The translations under genes were made by a program, and so were the position numbers. 64,000 nt of DNA from Sphingomonas sp. PP-CE-1G-424 (GTDB taxonomy: Bacteria > Pseudomonadota > Alphaproteobacteria > Sphingomonadales > Sphingomonadaceae): assembly GCF_004341085.1 (NCBI RefSeq), contig NZ_SLXW01000011.1, positions 1-64,000 on the forward strand, read 5' to 3'. The notes under the pieces are model-generated. The model did no database searches. It saw only the letters and a program-made list of their open reading frames with translations, and had not been told where the DNA came from. How positions within the stretch are numbered: position 1 is the stretch's first letter; each line of letters opens with the position of its first letter. Shown here piece by piece: positions 18,303 through 26,790 of this stretch.

Positions 18303-18420
18303 GGTGCTTTTCCTCGTTATCGCTGCGACACTGCAGCACACCAAGGCTATGCAAGAGCGCCGGATATCCGAATTTTATACTGAGCCTATTTTGCGATTGT
18401 TTCGGGGGTGGGCGGAGGCT
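18303..18420 (-). promoter_or_regulatory. Promoter region of the lasso A-B-C operon
   Basis: An AT-rich patch in an otherwise GC-rich region. A TATAAA (minus strand, 18379-18374) could be a -10 element and AAACAA around 18402-18397 a poor -35. A GGATATCC palindrome lies nearby (18362-18369). I see no clear lux-type dyad here. Confidence 0.3.
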
Positions 18421-19041
18421 TTAGCGATCGCCATTCCGGTATAGGACGTGAATGACCTGATCCACCGCGCGGTGCCGACGACGGTGATAGGTGGAAATCA
18501 GGCGACGGGTCTCGCCGGCCTCGCCACGGGCGACCGATAGCTGCAGCGCCGTCAATTCCGTCCACCCGCCCTCAAGCGCTTTCGCCTCGGCGGTGCGCAC
18601 CGCATGCAGGCGATCATTCGCCGCTCCGATTGCGCGCCGGTCCTCGATGTTCGGCGAGCGCCGTCCTGCGAGCGCAAAGATCGCGGCGGTGGCATCGGCC
18701 AGCGCGGTGGTCGATGGACTCACCGGACGGCCCGGGTCCACACCGCCAGGATTGCGCGGCCAACGCCGCAGCGCTGCGAGCAGGATATCCGCGTTCCACG
18801 CATAGAGGTCCCGCAAGGCGGGCGCATCGATATGCGGAAGGAAAAATCCTTCGCTCGAACGACTTTCGATCAGGTGCTCGCCACGAAGGGTATTGAGGCA
18901 GTCGCGCACCGGCGTCACGCTGCTGGCCAGCGTTTCGCTCAAGGCGGCGGGGTCGAGCCGTTCCCCCGGGCGAAATTCACGGATGAGGATCCGCCGCTTG
19001 AGCGCGTCGTACACCCGCTCTGACGTCACGCCCGAGTTCAC
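18421..19041 (-). CDS. GntR-family transcriptional regulator
   Basis: A 206-residue regulator with an N-terminal winged helix-turn-helix (VTSERVYDALKRRILIREF, LSETLASSVTPVRDCLNTLR) and a helical FCD-like effector domain. The GTG at 19041 overlaps the TGA of the preceding frame (GTGA), which implies translational coupling to the luxI unit. It lies immediately upstream of the lasso precursor promoter on the same strand, so it is the obvious candidate local regulator of A-B-C; target and effector are unknown. Confidence 0.85.
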   Translation of the reverse strand: MNSGVTSERVYDALKRRILIREFRPGERLDPAALSETLASSVTPVRDCLNTLRGEHLIESRSSEGFFLPHIDAPALRDLYAWNADILLAALRRWPRNPGGVDPGRPVSPSTTALADATAAIFALAGRRSPNIEDRRAIGAANDRLHAVRTAEAKALEGGWTELTALQLSVARGEAGETRRLISTYHRRRHRAVDQVIHVLYRNGDR

Positions 19042-19465
19042 GGACGAACTCCCCGATCGCCAAGATACTGTGCCATCATCGCCCCTCGTCCGGGGCGCAG
19101 CGCATCCACCGCGGCGAGATGGTTGGATACCTCCTCACCCAGCAGGATCGATGGATGCGGCGTTTGGTCAGTGCCGAGACTGGAGCGATGCGGGGGGGAG
19201 CCGACACGTGCTGACATTTTCGGCGGAACGTGCGCCGCGCCCGGCGGCGGGTGGTATTCTGCCAACCCACGAGCAGACGACCAAAGCGTTTGGTCGTTGC
19301 GCCGTGGAAGCCGCCCTGCCGGAATTGTTGTCGAGAACACGCCGGATCGAGGTCGGCGTCCAGCCCGGCGATCGTCGCGAACGGCGGGGCATTGCAGCTG
19401 ATACCCCCGTCTTTGCCAGCGCATTCGAGAGTCCAGCGATCGACGCTGCCGATCGGATTGGTCAT
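19038..19465 (-). pseudogene. Unknown gene between luxI and gntR, split by a frameshift
   Basis: An excellent start exists at ATG 19465, with GAAGGAG 7-8 bases upstream and directly after the luxI stop; it reads MTNPIGSVDRWTLECAGKDG and onward for about 60 residues. Then that frame turns Arg-rich. Natural sequence continues in another frame (HPSILLGEEVSNHLAAVDAL) and ends at TGA 19038, which overlaps the gntR GTG. A single shift around 19250-19330 would restore one protein of about 140 residues. No family recognised. It could be decay, a base-calling error or recoding. Confidence 0.45.
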
Positions 19466-19477
19466 GGCGAAACTCCT

Positions 19478-20098
19478 TCAGGCGGCTTCGCGCCGGGTAT
19501 GGCCGGTGTACGCGTCGCGCGGCAGAATTCCGGCGGCAGCGAGCAATGCGGGGGTTTGCTGTGTTATCGTGATCCGCAGTGCTGCGAGCGGCGCGCCATC
19601 GATGACCCGAGGCAATCCCAGCGGCAGGCAATCCCAGCCGAAGGCGAGGATCTGCTGGAACCAGGCAAGCTCGGCGATCGCGGTATAGGAGGCGATGCCA
19701 TGGCGCAGGGCATGATCGGCAAGCGCGGTGACGAGCGTATCGCGGACGATGCGACGTTCCGCGGCGCGCAGCCGGCGGTCCAGGCAGAAGCGCGTGATCT
19801 CGAATATGTCGGGCCCGGTCGGAACGGCGTCGTCGCAGAGCTGGGGATACAGCGTGCCAAGAATGTGGGGCCGCACGGTCGGCAGCAGCCGGGCGGACGC
19901 CAGATGCGCCCCGGTGGAATCGGTCAGGACGAGATACTGCGCGTGGTGATCATCGAACTGGTCGCTTTCGTACCGGTCGTCCAGCACGGGAACGTTCCAT
20001 TTGAGGAGGTCGACGAACACCGATTTTCGGGCGGCGAACATCGCCCGCATGACGGCGTCTGGAACCGTCTCGACGGCGGGATGCAGGATATGAAGCAT
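19478..20098 (-). CDS. luxI: Acyl-homoserine-lactone synthase (LuxI family)
   Basis: A 206-residue autoinducer synthase. The invariant LuxI residues are recognisable: Arg and Phe in FAARKSVFVDLLKW with the Trp, the Asp pair in RYESDQFDDHH, Arg in ASARLLPT, and Glu/Arg in FEITRFCLD. It makes an acyl-homoserine lactone from S-adenosylmethionine and an acyl carrier; chain length cannot be told. AAGGAG lies eight bases before the ATG. The lux-box-like dyad at 20151-20170 lies 52 bp upstream, implying autoinduction through the LuxR encoded just upstream. Confidence 0.93.
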   Translation of the reverse strand: MLHILHPAVETVPDAVMRAMFAARKSVFVDLLKWNVPVLDDRYESDQFDDHHAQYLVLTDSTGAHLASARLLPTVRPHILGTLYPQLCDDAVPTGPDIFEITRFCLDRRLRAAERRIVRDTLVTALADHALRHGIASYTAIAELAWFQQILAFGWDCLPLGLPRVIDGAPLAALRITITQQTPALLAAAGILPRDAYTGHTRREAA

Positions 20099-20150
20099 GA
20101 CGATCTCCTTGGCGAAGTGCCAAGGGTCGGTTGAAAACGTCGTCCACCGC

Positions 20151-20170
20151 TATGCCCGAAAAGGGGCATA
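20151..20170 (-). promoter_or_regulatory. lux-box-like 20-bp dyad upstream of luxI
   Basis: TATGCCC-N6-GGGCATA, perfect 7-bp half-sites with a 6-base spacer (GAAAAG on the plus strand). It has the length and symmetry of LuxR-type binding sites and occupies the gap between the luxR stop (20171) and luxI. Confidence 0.8.
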
Positions 20171-20920
20171 TCACCGCCAGAAGATATCTCCGAACGTCAG
20201 TGTTCCATCGAACAGCGTCCGGATGACCGCCAATGTTCGTTTGTTCACGCCATAGCGCTCACAGGCCTGCTTGACATGGCGCGTCACGGTCTCCTCGCTG
20301 ATGCCGAGAAGTCGGCTGATCTCCCAGTCGCTCTTGCCGCGGGCGACCCACAGCATGCAGTCGCGCTGGCGGTCGGTCAGGCAGGGGGAGGCAAGAGGAT
20401 CGAACTGCCGCGCTGGCCATACGCGGCGGGCGCCTTCGAAGGCGAACGCGCCGACCAGCTGGGCGAGCGGGAGCATCTCGTGGGGCATCCGTCGGCCCGC
20501 CCCATTGGCAAACGAGCACGATCCGCGCGCTTCCCCCGGCACGTGCGCCGGGACCGTGAACCCGTCCCCGATCCCATGTTGGCGCCCGAGGGCCATGAAC
20601 GCGCGGTCATGTGGGGTCAGCGGGATCATCTCGGGCAGGCGCGACCAGGTAAAGCCGACACTCGTCACGTGGCTTGCGCGATGGACGGGATCCGTGACGC
20701 CGAAGCCGTTCGCATCGTGATAGTCGGCCCATCGCTCCGGATAATTGTGCACCCGGATCGCCGCGCCGCCGGCGCGCGCGACGTCGATATGATGCGACAG
20801 CGCGAAATATTCGAAGCCGAGTGGTTCGCAGATCGTGTGGAGTGCCGTTTCGAGATCGTCTACGGTCGAAACGGACGTGATCCGTCCGATGAACGCTTCC
20901 GCGGTCGTTCGCATGCCCAT
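20171..20920 (-). CDS. luxR: LuxR-family quorum-sensing regulator
   Basis: A 249-residue regulator. The N-terminal autoinducer-binding domain keeps the conserved Trp, Tyr, Asp, Pro and Trp (YPERWADYHDANGFGVTDPV, then FTWSRLP). The C-terminal helix-turn-helix is canonical (LTDRQRDCMLWVARGKSDWE, ISEETVTRHVKQACERYGV). ATG 20920 is preferred, with 20914 an alternative; the longer frame to 21082 has no domain support. It probably binds the dyad at 20151 when bound to the homoserine lactone made by LuxI. Confidence 0.92.
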   Translation of the reverse strand: MGMRTTAEAFIGRITSVSTVDDLETALHTICEPLGFEYFALSHHIDVARAGGAAIRVHNYPERWADYHDANGFGVTDPVHRASHVTSVGFTWSRLPEMIPLTPHDRAFMALGRQHGIGDGFTVPAHVPGEARGSCSFANGAGRRMPHEMLPLAQLVGAFAFEGARRVWPARQFDPLASPCLTDRQRDCMLWVARGKSDWEISRLLGISEETVTRHVKQACERYGVNKRTLAVIRTLFDGTLTFGDIFWR

Positions 20921-21133
20921 CGGGCACCGCCGCGGCCCCGGGCGGCGCCTCAAGCATCCGCAATCCCCGCGACCGCCCTTTCCTACACGTCTTCGCAACG
21001 CCGGTCGGGTTCTCAGTCCGACCGTCGGCAGGTGATGATGTATCCCCTCCGTTTGTTGTCGTGCGATAAGGAAAGCTGGCACGAAGACCGGCGCGAGTCC
21101 ATAATATTACAATTATATGGCACATCGTCTCGC

Positions 21134-21164
21134 GGCCGATCGAACCATATTCGATCTATCGGCC
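21134..21164. promoter_or_regulatory. Nested inverted repeats before the DUF2285 gene
   Basis: GATCGAA-CCATA-TTCGATC (21138-21156) is nested inside GGCCGAT...ATCGGCC (21134-21164), in an AT-rich gap between divergent luxR and the DUF2285 gene (start 21179). It looks like an operator for a dimeric regulator; the regulator is unknown. Confidence 0.5.
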
Positions 21165-21178
21165 TGGCGGCATAGGTC

Positions 21179-21992
21179 GTGAGCGTCGAGGCCGAGCCCG
21201 GTGTCGACGGGACATGGCGCGATACCACGGTCTATGATCGGCTGATCGGCATCGATCTCGCGGGTGTGATGTGGGAGTGGCTGCGTCGCGATCCCGGCTA
21301 TGTCGCCTGGTACACCGCGGCGAGCACGGCGACCCGAGGAACGGCCAGTCCGGCGACGTCCCTGATCGCCGACCCGACGCAATGGGGGATTCACTTTCGC
21401 CGAGCGTCCCGAGGTTGCGGCCCCGGATGCCCGGATCGTCTGGCATGCGGCGTTCGATCCCGGAACGTTGCAGGTCGCCGCGCAGCCGACCGACGGGTCG
21501 GACCCGGACGGAATTGATCCGCGGGATCTGGCACCCTGGCTGACGCTGGTCGTCGACGCCGAGGGTCGCGAGCGCGCCGTGGTGTCCGATGGGTATCGCC
21601 ATATCCGGCTCGACATCGATCAGGGCAGCCTTGCCGACGCCCGGCCGGTAGTGCTGCAATACCGCCTCCAGGGCGTGCTTTCGGCGCTCCCCAAGCTCCG
21701 CTCGCTGCGCCAGTTCCTCCATTTGCTCCGTCATGGCCAGTTTTCGCCAGCATTGTTTCCGGCCGATCGGCGGACCCATCGTGCGATACTCGTCCTGCAG
21801 GTTCATGATGCTTTGACTGCCGGCGCAAGCCAGCGGGAAATCGCGGAAGTCCTGTTTGGTGTTGATCGCGTCGCCCGCGACTGGCGCGATCCATCGGATT
21901 CGTTGCGCTCGCAGATCCGGCGGCTCGTTCGCGAAGCGCGCGTCATGGCACGCGGCGGATACAGGGAGGCGCTGCGTCAGTCCCGCCGATAG
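21179..21992 (+). CDS. FseA-like DUF2285 activator requiring a +1 frameshift
   Basis: Two overlapping frames form one protein of about 270 residues. The first (GTG 21179) encodes the DUF6499-like part (VYDRLIGIDLAGVMWEWLRR) up to TQWGIHF. The second continues without loss (FAERPEVAAPDARIVWHAAF) into the DUF2285 part (QYRLQGVLSALPKLRSLRQF, ASQREIAEVLFGVDRVARDW). The switch falls at CAC-UUU-C (21392-21398), where tRNA-Phe can slip from UUU to UUC. In ICEMlSym the excision activator FseA is made exactly this way from two DUF2285-type ORFs. The unshifted product stops at 21517. A simple pseudogene is the alternative. Confidence 0.7.
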
Positions 21993-22886
21993 TCTGATCC
22001 GTCGATGGCCCATGTCGATCCATGCCGCTGCGTTCCGACGGGACGTGACGCGCTGCGGACCCGGCCGGAGTTCGGGGTTAGGTCAGCCTCGCAACAGGGG
22101 CGGGCCAGGGCTTGCGGCCTGACAACCGCGTGGTGGCGACATGTCCCGATGCGGGCATGGGGCGATGGCATCCTGTCAGGCGGCCGGACTCGACCATTCA
22201 ACCGACAGGCGTGGTCGTGTCGGGTAGCCGGGACCTGCGGTGTTTGTCCGTGTCCGTGTCCGCGGCTGCGCCTCGCGCGCTCGTCGCGCGCGACCGGCGC
22301 TCTATGGCGCGATGGAACGCGCCACCGAGCCCCCGTTCAGGGTCTCGGCCTGTCGGTGACGATCGCTGGCGCGGGTCAGCTGGCGCTGCCCCCGGTGGAG
22401 CGGGGCTCATGACGCACGCTGCCGGGCCGCTGCGCTTGCCCGGACAGGGTGCGGCACAGATCGCGAGGGGCCCCGCGGGCGAGCCGGCTCTGGCGGCGCG
22501 GACGGTGCGCCCGGTTTCGCGCCGCCCCTCTGGCGGCGTTCCGCCACGTCGGGGCGGGCGAAGCCCGACCCAGCACCTTCTGCCGCCCGCTTCGCCGGAG
22601 TGCCCGTCTTTAGACGCGGCGGCGCTGCCGCCGGGGGATGCGGGCGTCGCGCCGGCGCGCGACGGCGTCGGTTCGGCCTCTCCCGGTAGCGCGGAAGTGG
22701 GCGGCGCTCCCTGCTAGGCCCGCCCGCGGCCCCGGCAAGCCGGGCGCTGCGCTTCGGCTCCTCCACTGCGTTGCGGCTCTTCGAGTGCCGGAGCCGCTCC
22801 AGCGGTCCTTTCCGTTCGCTGCTGCCGCCCACCCCCGCTTCCGGGGGAGGCCATGGGGTTTTTGGGGTGGCGTCTGGAGGCTTGCG
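21993..22886. other. Long GC-rich non-coding stretch before ardC
   Basis: About 890 bases. Frames on both strands are Arg/Pro/Ala-rich with no natural protein segments, and no family is recognisable. The end (22720-22880) is a GC-rich leader with GGAGG directly before ardC. Similar leaders precede other gene blocks of this element (28260-28410 and 30460-30640). Confidence 0.5.
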
Positions 22887-23927
22887 ATGCGTGTCCATCA
22901 TTCCCGTTCCGCCAAGACCGGCCCGCGAAGGAGCGCGCCGACCGGTGGTGCGACACCCAGCGGCGACGGCTCCGCGACCGACCGCGTCGATCTGTACGCC
23001 GAGGTCACCGCGCGGATCATCGGCGAGCTGGAGGCGGGACGCGTGCCGTGGGCGCAGCCCTGGGGGCGTGACGGGGTACCGGCGCCCGGAATGCCGCGCA
23101 ACGCACTGACGGCGCGCTGCTATTCGGGGATCAACGTTCTCGCATTGTGGGGCGCGGTCATCGAGCACGGCTTTGCGTCGCAGGCATGGCTGACCTTCAA
23201 ACAGGCGATCGCGGCGGGCGGCACAGTCCGCAAGGGCGAGCGCGGCACCACCGTCGTCTATGCCGACAGCTTCGTGCCCGATGGGGAAAAGGCGAGGGCG
23301 GTCGACACCGGCAAGGCCGCGAAGGCGGTGCCCTTTCTCAAACGCTTCACCGTCTTCAACGTGGCGCAATGCGAGGGTCTGCGGCCCGGCCTCGGCGACG
23401 GGCACGATCTCGCGCTCGCCGAGCGCGAGATCGTGCCCGTCGCCGAGGCCGTGATCGCGGCGAGCGGGGTGGGCTTCCAGGTCGGCGGGGACGAGGCCTT
23501 TTATATGCCGTCGCGCGATATCGTGCAGGTCCCGCCGCAGCCCGCGTTCCATGACCAGATCAATTTCTATCGCACCGTCCTGCACGAACTGACCCACGCG
23601 ACGGGGCACCCGTCGCGGCTCGACCGCAAGCTGGTCACCGCGTTCGGAACCAAGGATTACGCCCGCGAGGAACTGGTCGCCGAGATGGGGTCGGCCTTCC
23701 TGTGCGCCGCGCTCGGCATCGTGCCGACCGTCCGCCATGCCGACTATATCGCGTCGTGGCTCGACGTGCTGCGCGCGGACCTGAGCGAAGATGCGGCGGT
23801 CCGGGGGACCGGTGCGCCGCGAGGGCGCGCGATCTTCCGCGCGGCAAGCGCTGCCAGCAAGGCCGCCGATTGGTTGCTGGCGCGCCATGCCGAGGCGCAG
23901 GCGGACCGGCTGGCGGTCGCGGCATGA
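22887..23927 (+). CDS. ardC: ArdC-type antirestriction protein / zincin
   Basis: A 346-residue protein with an N-terminal ssDNA-binding ArdC domain (DLYAEVTARIIGELEAGRVP, NALTARCYSGINVLALWG) and a C-terminal zincin-like metallopeptidase domain with HELTHATGH at 233-241. ArdC proteins protect incoming conjugative DNA from restriction and are common in ICEs. The start is set by GGAGG eight bases before ATG 22887; the upstream frame is not natural protein. Residues 169-187 are encoded by a 57-bp near-perfect palindrome. The ATG of the next gene overlaps its stop. Confidence 0.92.
   Translation: MRVHHSRSAKTGPRRSAPTGGATPSGDGSATDRVDLYAEVTARIIGELEAGRVPWAQPWGRDGVPAPGMPRNALTARCYSGINVLALWGAVIEHGFASQAWLTFKQAIAAGGTVRKGERGTTVVYADSFVPDGEKARAVDTGKAAKAVPFLKRFTVFNVAQCEGLRPGLGDGHDLALAEREIVPVAEAVIAASGVGFQVGGDEAFYMPSRDIVQVPPQPAFHDQINFYRTVLHELTHATGHPSRLDRKLVTAFGTKDYAREELVAEMGSAFLCAALGIVPTVRHADYIASWLDVLRADLSEDAAVRGTGAPRGRAIFRAASAASKAADWLLARHAEAQADRLAVAA
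23391..23447. repeat. 57-bp near-perfect palindrome inside ardC
   Basis: Two 28-bp arms (23391-23418 and 23420-23447), exact reverse complements with a single C between them. The repeat is in frame, encoding ArdC residues 169-187. An inverted duplication of this length in a coding region suggests template switching, and it would form a very stable hairpin. Confidence 0.95.
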
Positions 23928-24223
23928 CCGTCGCCCGCAGCGTCGCGGACGGCGAGACCGCCGCCGTTATGCGCGCCCGCCTCGATGTCGAGGTGACCGC
24001 GATCGGGGCGCAAGCGCCCGTGCCCCGTCTCGGGCCCGCCCTCGTGTCGATCACGCCGCTCGACCGCCTGATCGTGCGCGCTGTCGCCTCGCTTCAAAAG
24101 AGGCGGCGGCAGTGCCCCTTCGTGAAGCCTTTCGAGAGCGCTCGCCGTGCGGGCGCTCGATGGGGCCTGTTCGACCTCAGCACCCGAAGCCCGCTCGATC
24201 TCTTCCAGCCGAAGGACCTTTGA
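23924..24223 (+). CDS. Hypothetical protein coupled to ardC
   Basis: A 99-residue protein (MTVARSVADGETAAVMRARL...) whose ATG overlaps the ardC stop (ATGA). It has a basic middle (ASLQKRRRQCPF) and a C-terminal segment RWGLFDLSTRSPLDLFQ. No domain recognised. Tight coupling with ardC and DUF2958 suggests a conserved ICE cargo operon. Confidence 0.65.
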   Translation: MTVARSVADGETAAVMRARLDVEVTAIGAQAPVPRLGPALVSITPLDRLIVRAVASLQKRRRQCPFVKPFESARRAGARWGLFDLSTRSPLDLFQPKDL

Positions 24224-24224
24224 T

Positions 24225-24677
24225 ATGGACTTGCTCACGCCCGAATTGCGCACTGCGCTGCGCACCAACGCCGCCGCGCACCGCGCCGCACAAGCCGCGG
24301 GGGTTTGCGAACCGGATCCCGCGCCGGTCGTCAAATTCTTCAATCCCGTGGGCGCAGCGACGTGGCTCGCGAGCGAACTCGACGCCGATGGTGACACGGT
24401 GTTCGGTCTTGCGGATCTTGGTTTCGGCTGTCCCGAACTCGGCGCGTTCAGCCTTGCCGAGATCGCCGCGGTGCGCTTGCCGTTCGGTCTCTCCATCGAA
24501 CGCGACGAAGGTTTTTCGAGCGAGGCCGCGCTGTCGGTCTGGGCCGACACCGCGCGTCGCACGGGGTCGATCCTACAGGCGGAGGCGGTGATGCGCGCCG
24601 CGCGGTCCTCGCCGTCGCGCCCGCTGCCGCCTGACCCCGCCCACGAGCTTCCGTCCTCGGACCCCGAGGACGGCTGA
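24225..24677 (+). CDS. DUF2958 protein
   Basis: A 150-residue protein starting MDLLTPELRTALRTN, two bases after the previous gene's stop codon. The DUF2958 core is plain: VVKFFNPVGAATWLASELD, then LADLGFGCPELGAFSLAEI and LPFGLSIERDEGF. The family is found in plasmids and ICEs next to ArdC; its function is unknown. The C-terminus is Pro/Ser-rich and probably disordered. Confidence 0.9.
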   Translation: MDLLTPELRTALRTNAAAHRAAQAAGVCEPDPAPVVKFFNPVGAATWLASELDADGDTVFGLADLGFGCPELGAFSLAEIAAVRLPFGLSIERDEGFSSEAALSVWADTARRTGSILQAEAVMRAARSSPSRPLPPDPAHELPSSDPEDG

Positions 24678-24796
24678 GGGACCATCAAAGGAAGACTTTG
24701 CTGGTCTCTGACGCGCGGGCGCGTCTCGCCCGTATCGACCGGTCCCGCCCACCTTTGCACAACAGACGGGACCGGCACTCACACGGAGTAGTCACG

Positions 24797-26695
24797 ATGA
24801 AACTCGCTTTTGTGCCTTTGGGCAAGCTCTCGGTCAGCAAGACAAATATGCGCTTCGCCAGGAAACGGCCCGACGTGGCCGATATTTTGCCGAGCGTGCG
24901 CAAGCGCGGCGTCCTGCAGCCGGTCCTCGTTCGCCCGAAGCCCGTCCCGAGCGGCGTCGCTGGGGGTGCCGCCGGATGTTTCGAGATCGTCGCCGGGTCG
25001 CGACGCTTCACCGCCGCCGCAATCGTCGCGGAGGAACGGCGCGCGGCCCAGGCCGACGTGGACGACATGCCGTGCGCGATCCTCGACGAGGGCGACGATG
25101 CCGACGCCATCGAGGCATCGATGATCGAGAACATGGCGCGGCTGGACGCCGACGAAGTGATCCGCTGGGAAACTTTCACCCGGCTGGTGAAGGAAGGCCG
25201 CACGGTCGACGATATCGCGGTCACGTTCGGTTTGCCCGACCTCACCGTCCGCCGCGCGCTTGCGCTCGGCAATCTGCTTCCGGCGATCCGCCGCCTGTAC
25301 GCCGCCGAGCGGATCGACGCCGCTACCGTCCGGCACCTGACGCTCGCCAGCAAACGCCAGCAACAGGCGTGGCTCGCGCTTGCCGCCGACGATGATGCTT
25401 ATTTGCCGACCGGCCACTAGTTGAAGGCATGGCTGTTCGGCGGGCAATCGATAGCGGTCAAACACGCGCTGTTCGACGTCGAGGCAAGCGGCCTCGCGGT
25501 GATCGCCGACCTGTTCGGCGAGGACCGCTATTTCGCGCACGCCGACGCATTCTGGACCGCACAGAATGCCGCCGTCGAGGCGCTCCGCGCGGGCCATGTC
25601 GAGGCCGGTTGGAGCGACGCGATCGTCGTGCCGCCGTCCGAGCATTTCTCGACATGGGACTATGAAAAGGCGGCCAAGCGCAAGGGCGGGCGGGTCTATA
25701 TCGACGTCCGCGCGAGCGGCGAGGTGACCGTCCACGAAGGCTATGTCAGCCGCAAGGAGGCGGCGCGCCTCGCGCGCGGCGAGACCGGATCGGCCCCGCA
25801 CAAGCCGCCGCGTCCCGAAGTGACGGGTACGATGCAGACCTATATCGACCTGCATCGTCATGCCGCCGTCCGCGCGGCGTTGATCGGCCGTCCGGCCGTC
25901 GCGCTACGCGTCATGGTCGCGCATGTCATCGCCGGATCGCCCCTGTGGAGCGTGCGCGTGCAGTCGCAGACCGCGCGCGACGCGGCCACGCAGGAGAGCG
26001 TCGAGACGGGCCTTGCCGAAACCTGTTTCGACAAGCGCCGTCGTGCGGTTTTGGCGGTGCTCGACTTCGATGCCGACGCCCCGACCGTGACGGGCAGCGT
26101 GCAAGGATGGCCGGTCGGCGATGGCGCGGTCGCAATCTTCGCGCGGTTGCTTGAATTGCCCGATCCGGTCGTGATGGAGGTGCTCGCCATCGTCATGGGC
26201 GAAACGCTCGCCAGCGGCACGCCGATGGTCGAAGCGGTCGGCGTTGAGATCGGCGTCGACATGGCAAAATTCTGGTCTGCCGACGCCGCCTTCTTCGATC
26301 TGATTCGCGACCGAGACGTGCTCCAAGCCATCGTCGCCGAGGTCGCGGGCGAGACCGTCGCCGCCGCCAACGCGGGCGAAAAGGGCAAGACGCTCAAACG
26401 CATCGTCGGCGATCACCTCGACGGCAACGACGGTCGCAAAAGGCACGAAGATTGGGTGCCGAAATGGATGGCGTTTCCACCAGCGGCCTACACCGCGCGC
26501 GGCGGGGTCGGCACGGTCGCCGCGCATTGTCGTGCGCAGGCGGCGCGCGCGACGGCGCAGGGAAGAGGCACCAGCGAGGCCGACACTCCGCAGACCATCG
26601 CGGCGTCCGATACGGCGGCGAACAGGATCGGCACCGACGATGCCGTCGTGACGGACCCCGACGCCTCTGGCGGCGACCGGCGCCTGGCGGCGTGA
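24797..26695 (+). pseudogene. ParB/Spo0J-like DNA-binding protein with in-frame amber codon
   Basis: One continuous frame of about 630 codons is interrupted only by TAG at 25418-25420. The N-terminal ParB nuclease-like domain (MKLAFVPLGKLSVSKTNMRF, FEIVAGSRRFTAAAI, SMIENMARLDADEVIRWETF) ends at DDAYLPTGH. After the stop the same frame continues LKAWLFGGQSIAVKHALFD through to YTARGGVGTVAAHC. Plasmid/ICE homologues appear to read through with Gln here, so a C-to-T change (CAG to TAG) is likely. A truncated 207-residue protein could still be made. Confidence 0.85.
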
Positions 26696-26790
26696 AGCCA
26701 GACGGGCGGCGGCGGCCGCCGCCCCTCATTCCCGACCCTGAAAAGACAGCCCCGTGCTCGCGCCCCGCCGGCGCGGCACGCGCAACGCTT

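Noticed and set aside
18174..18444. Plus-strand small ORFs over the lasso precursor
   Set aside because: Antisense to the precursor and its promoter; the minus-strand frame has the SD, Thr-2, Gly1 and Glu8 hallmarks.
22005..22717. Overlapping ORFs before ardC
   Set aside because: Arg/Cys/Pro-rich, no SD, no natural segments; treated as non-coding leader.
22407..23888. 493-codon minus-strand ORF covering ardC
   Set aside because: Antisense shadow. Part of its peptide matches ArdC only because of the 57-bp palindrome.
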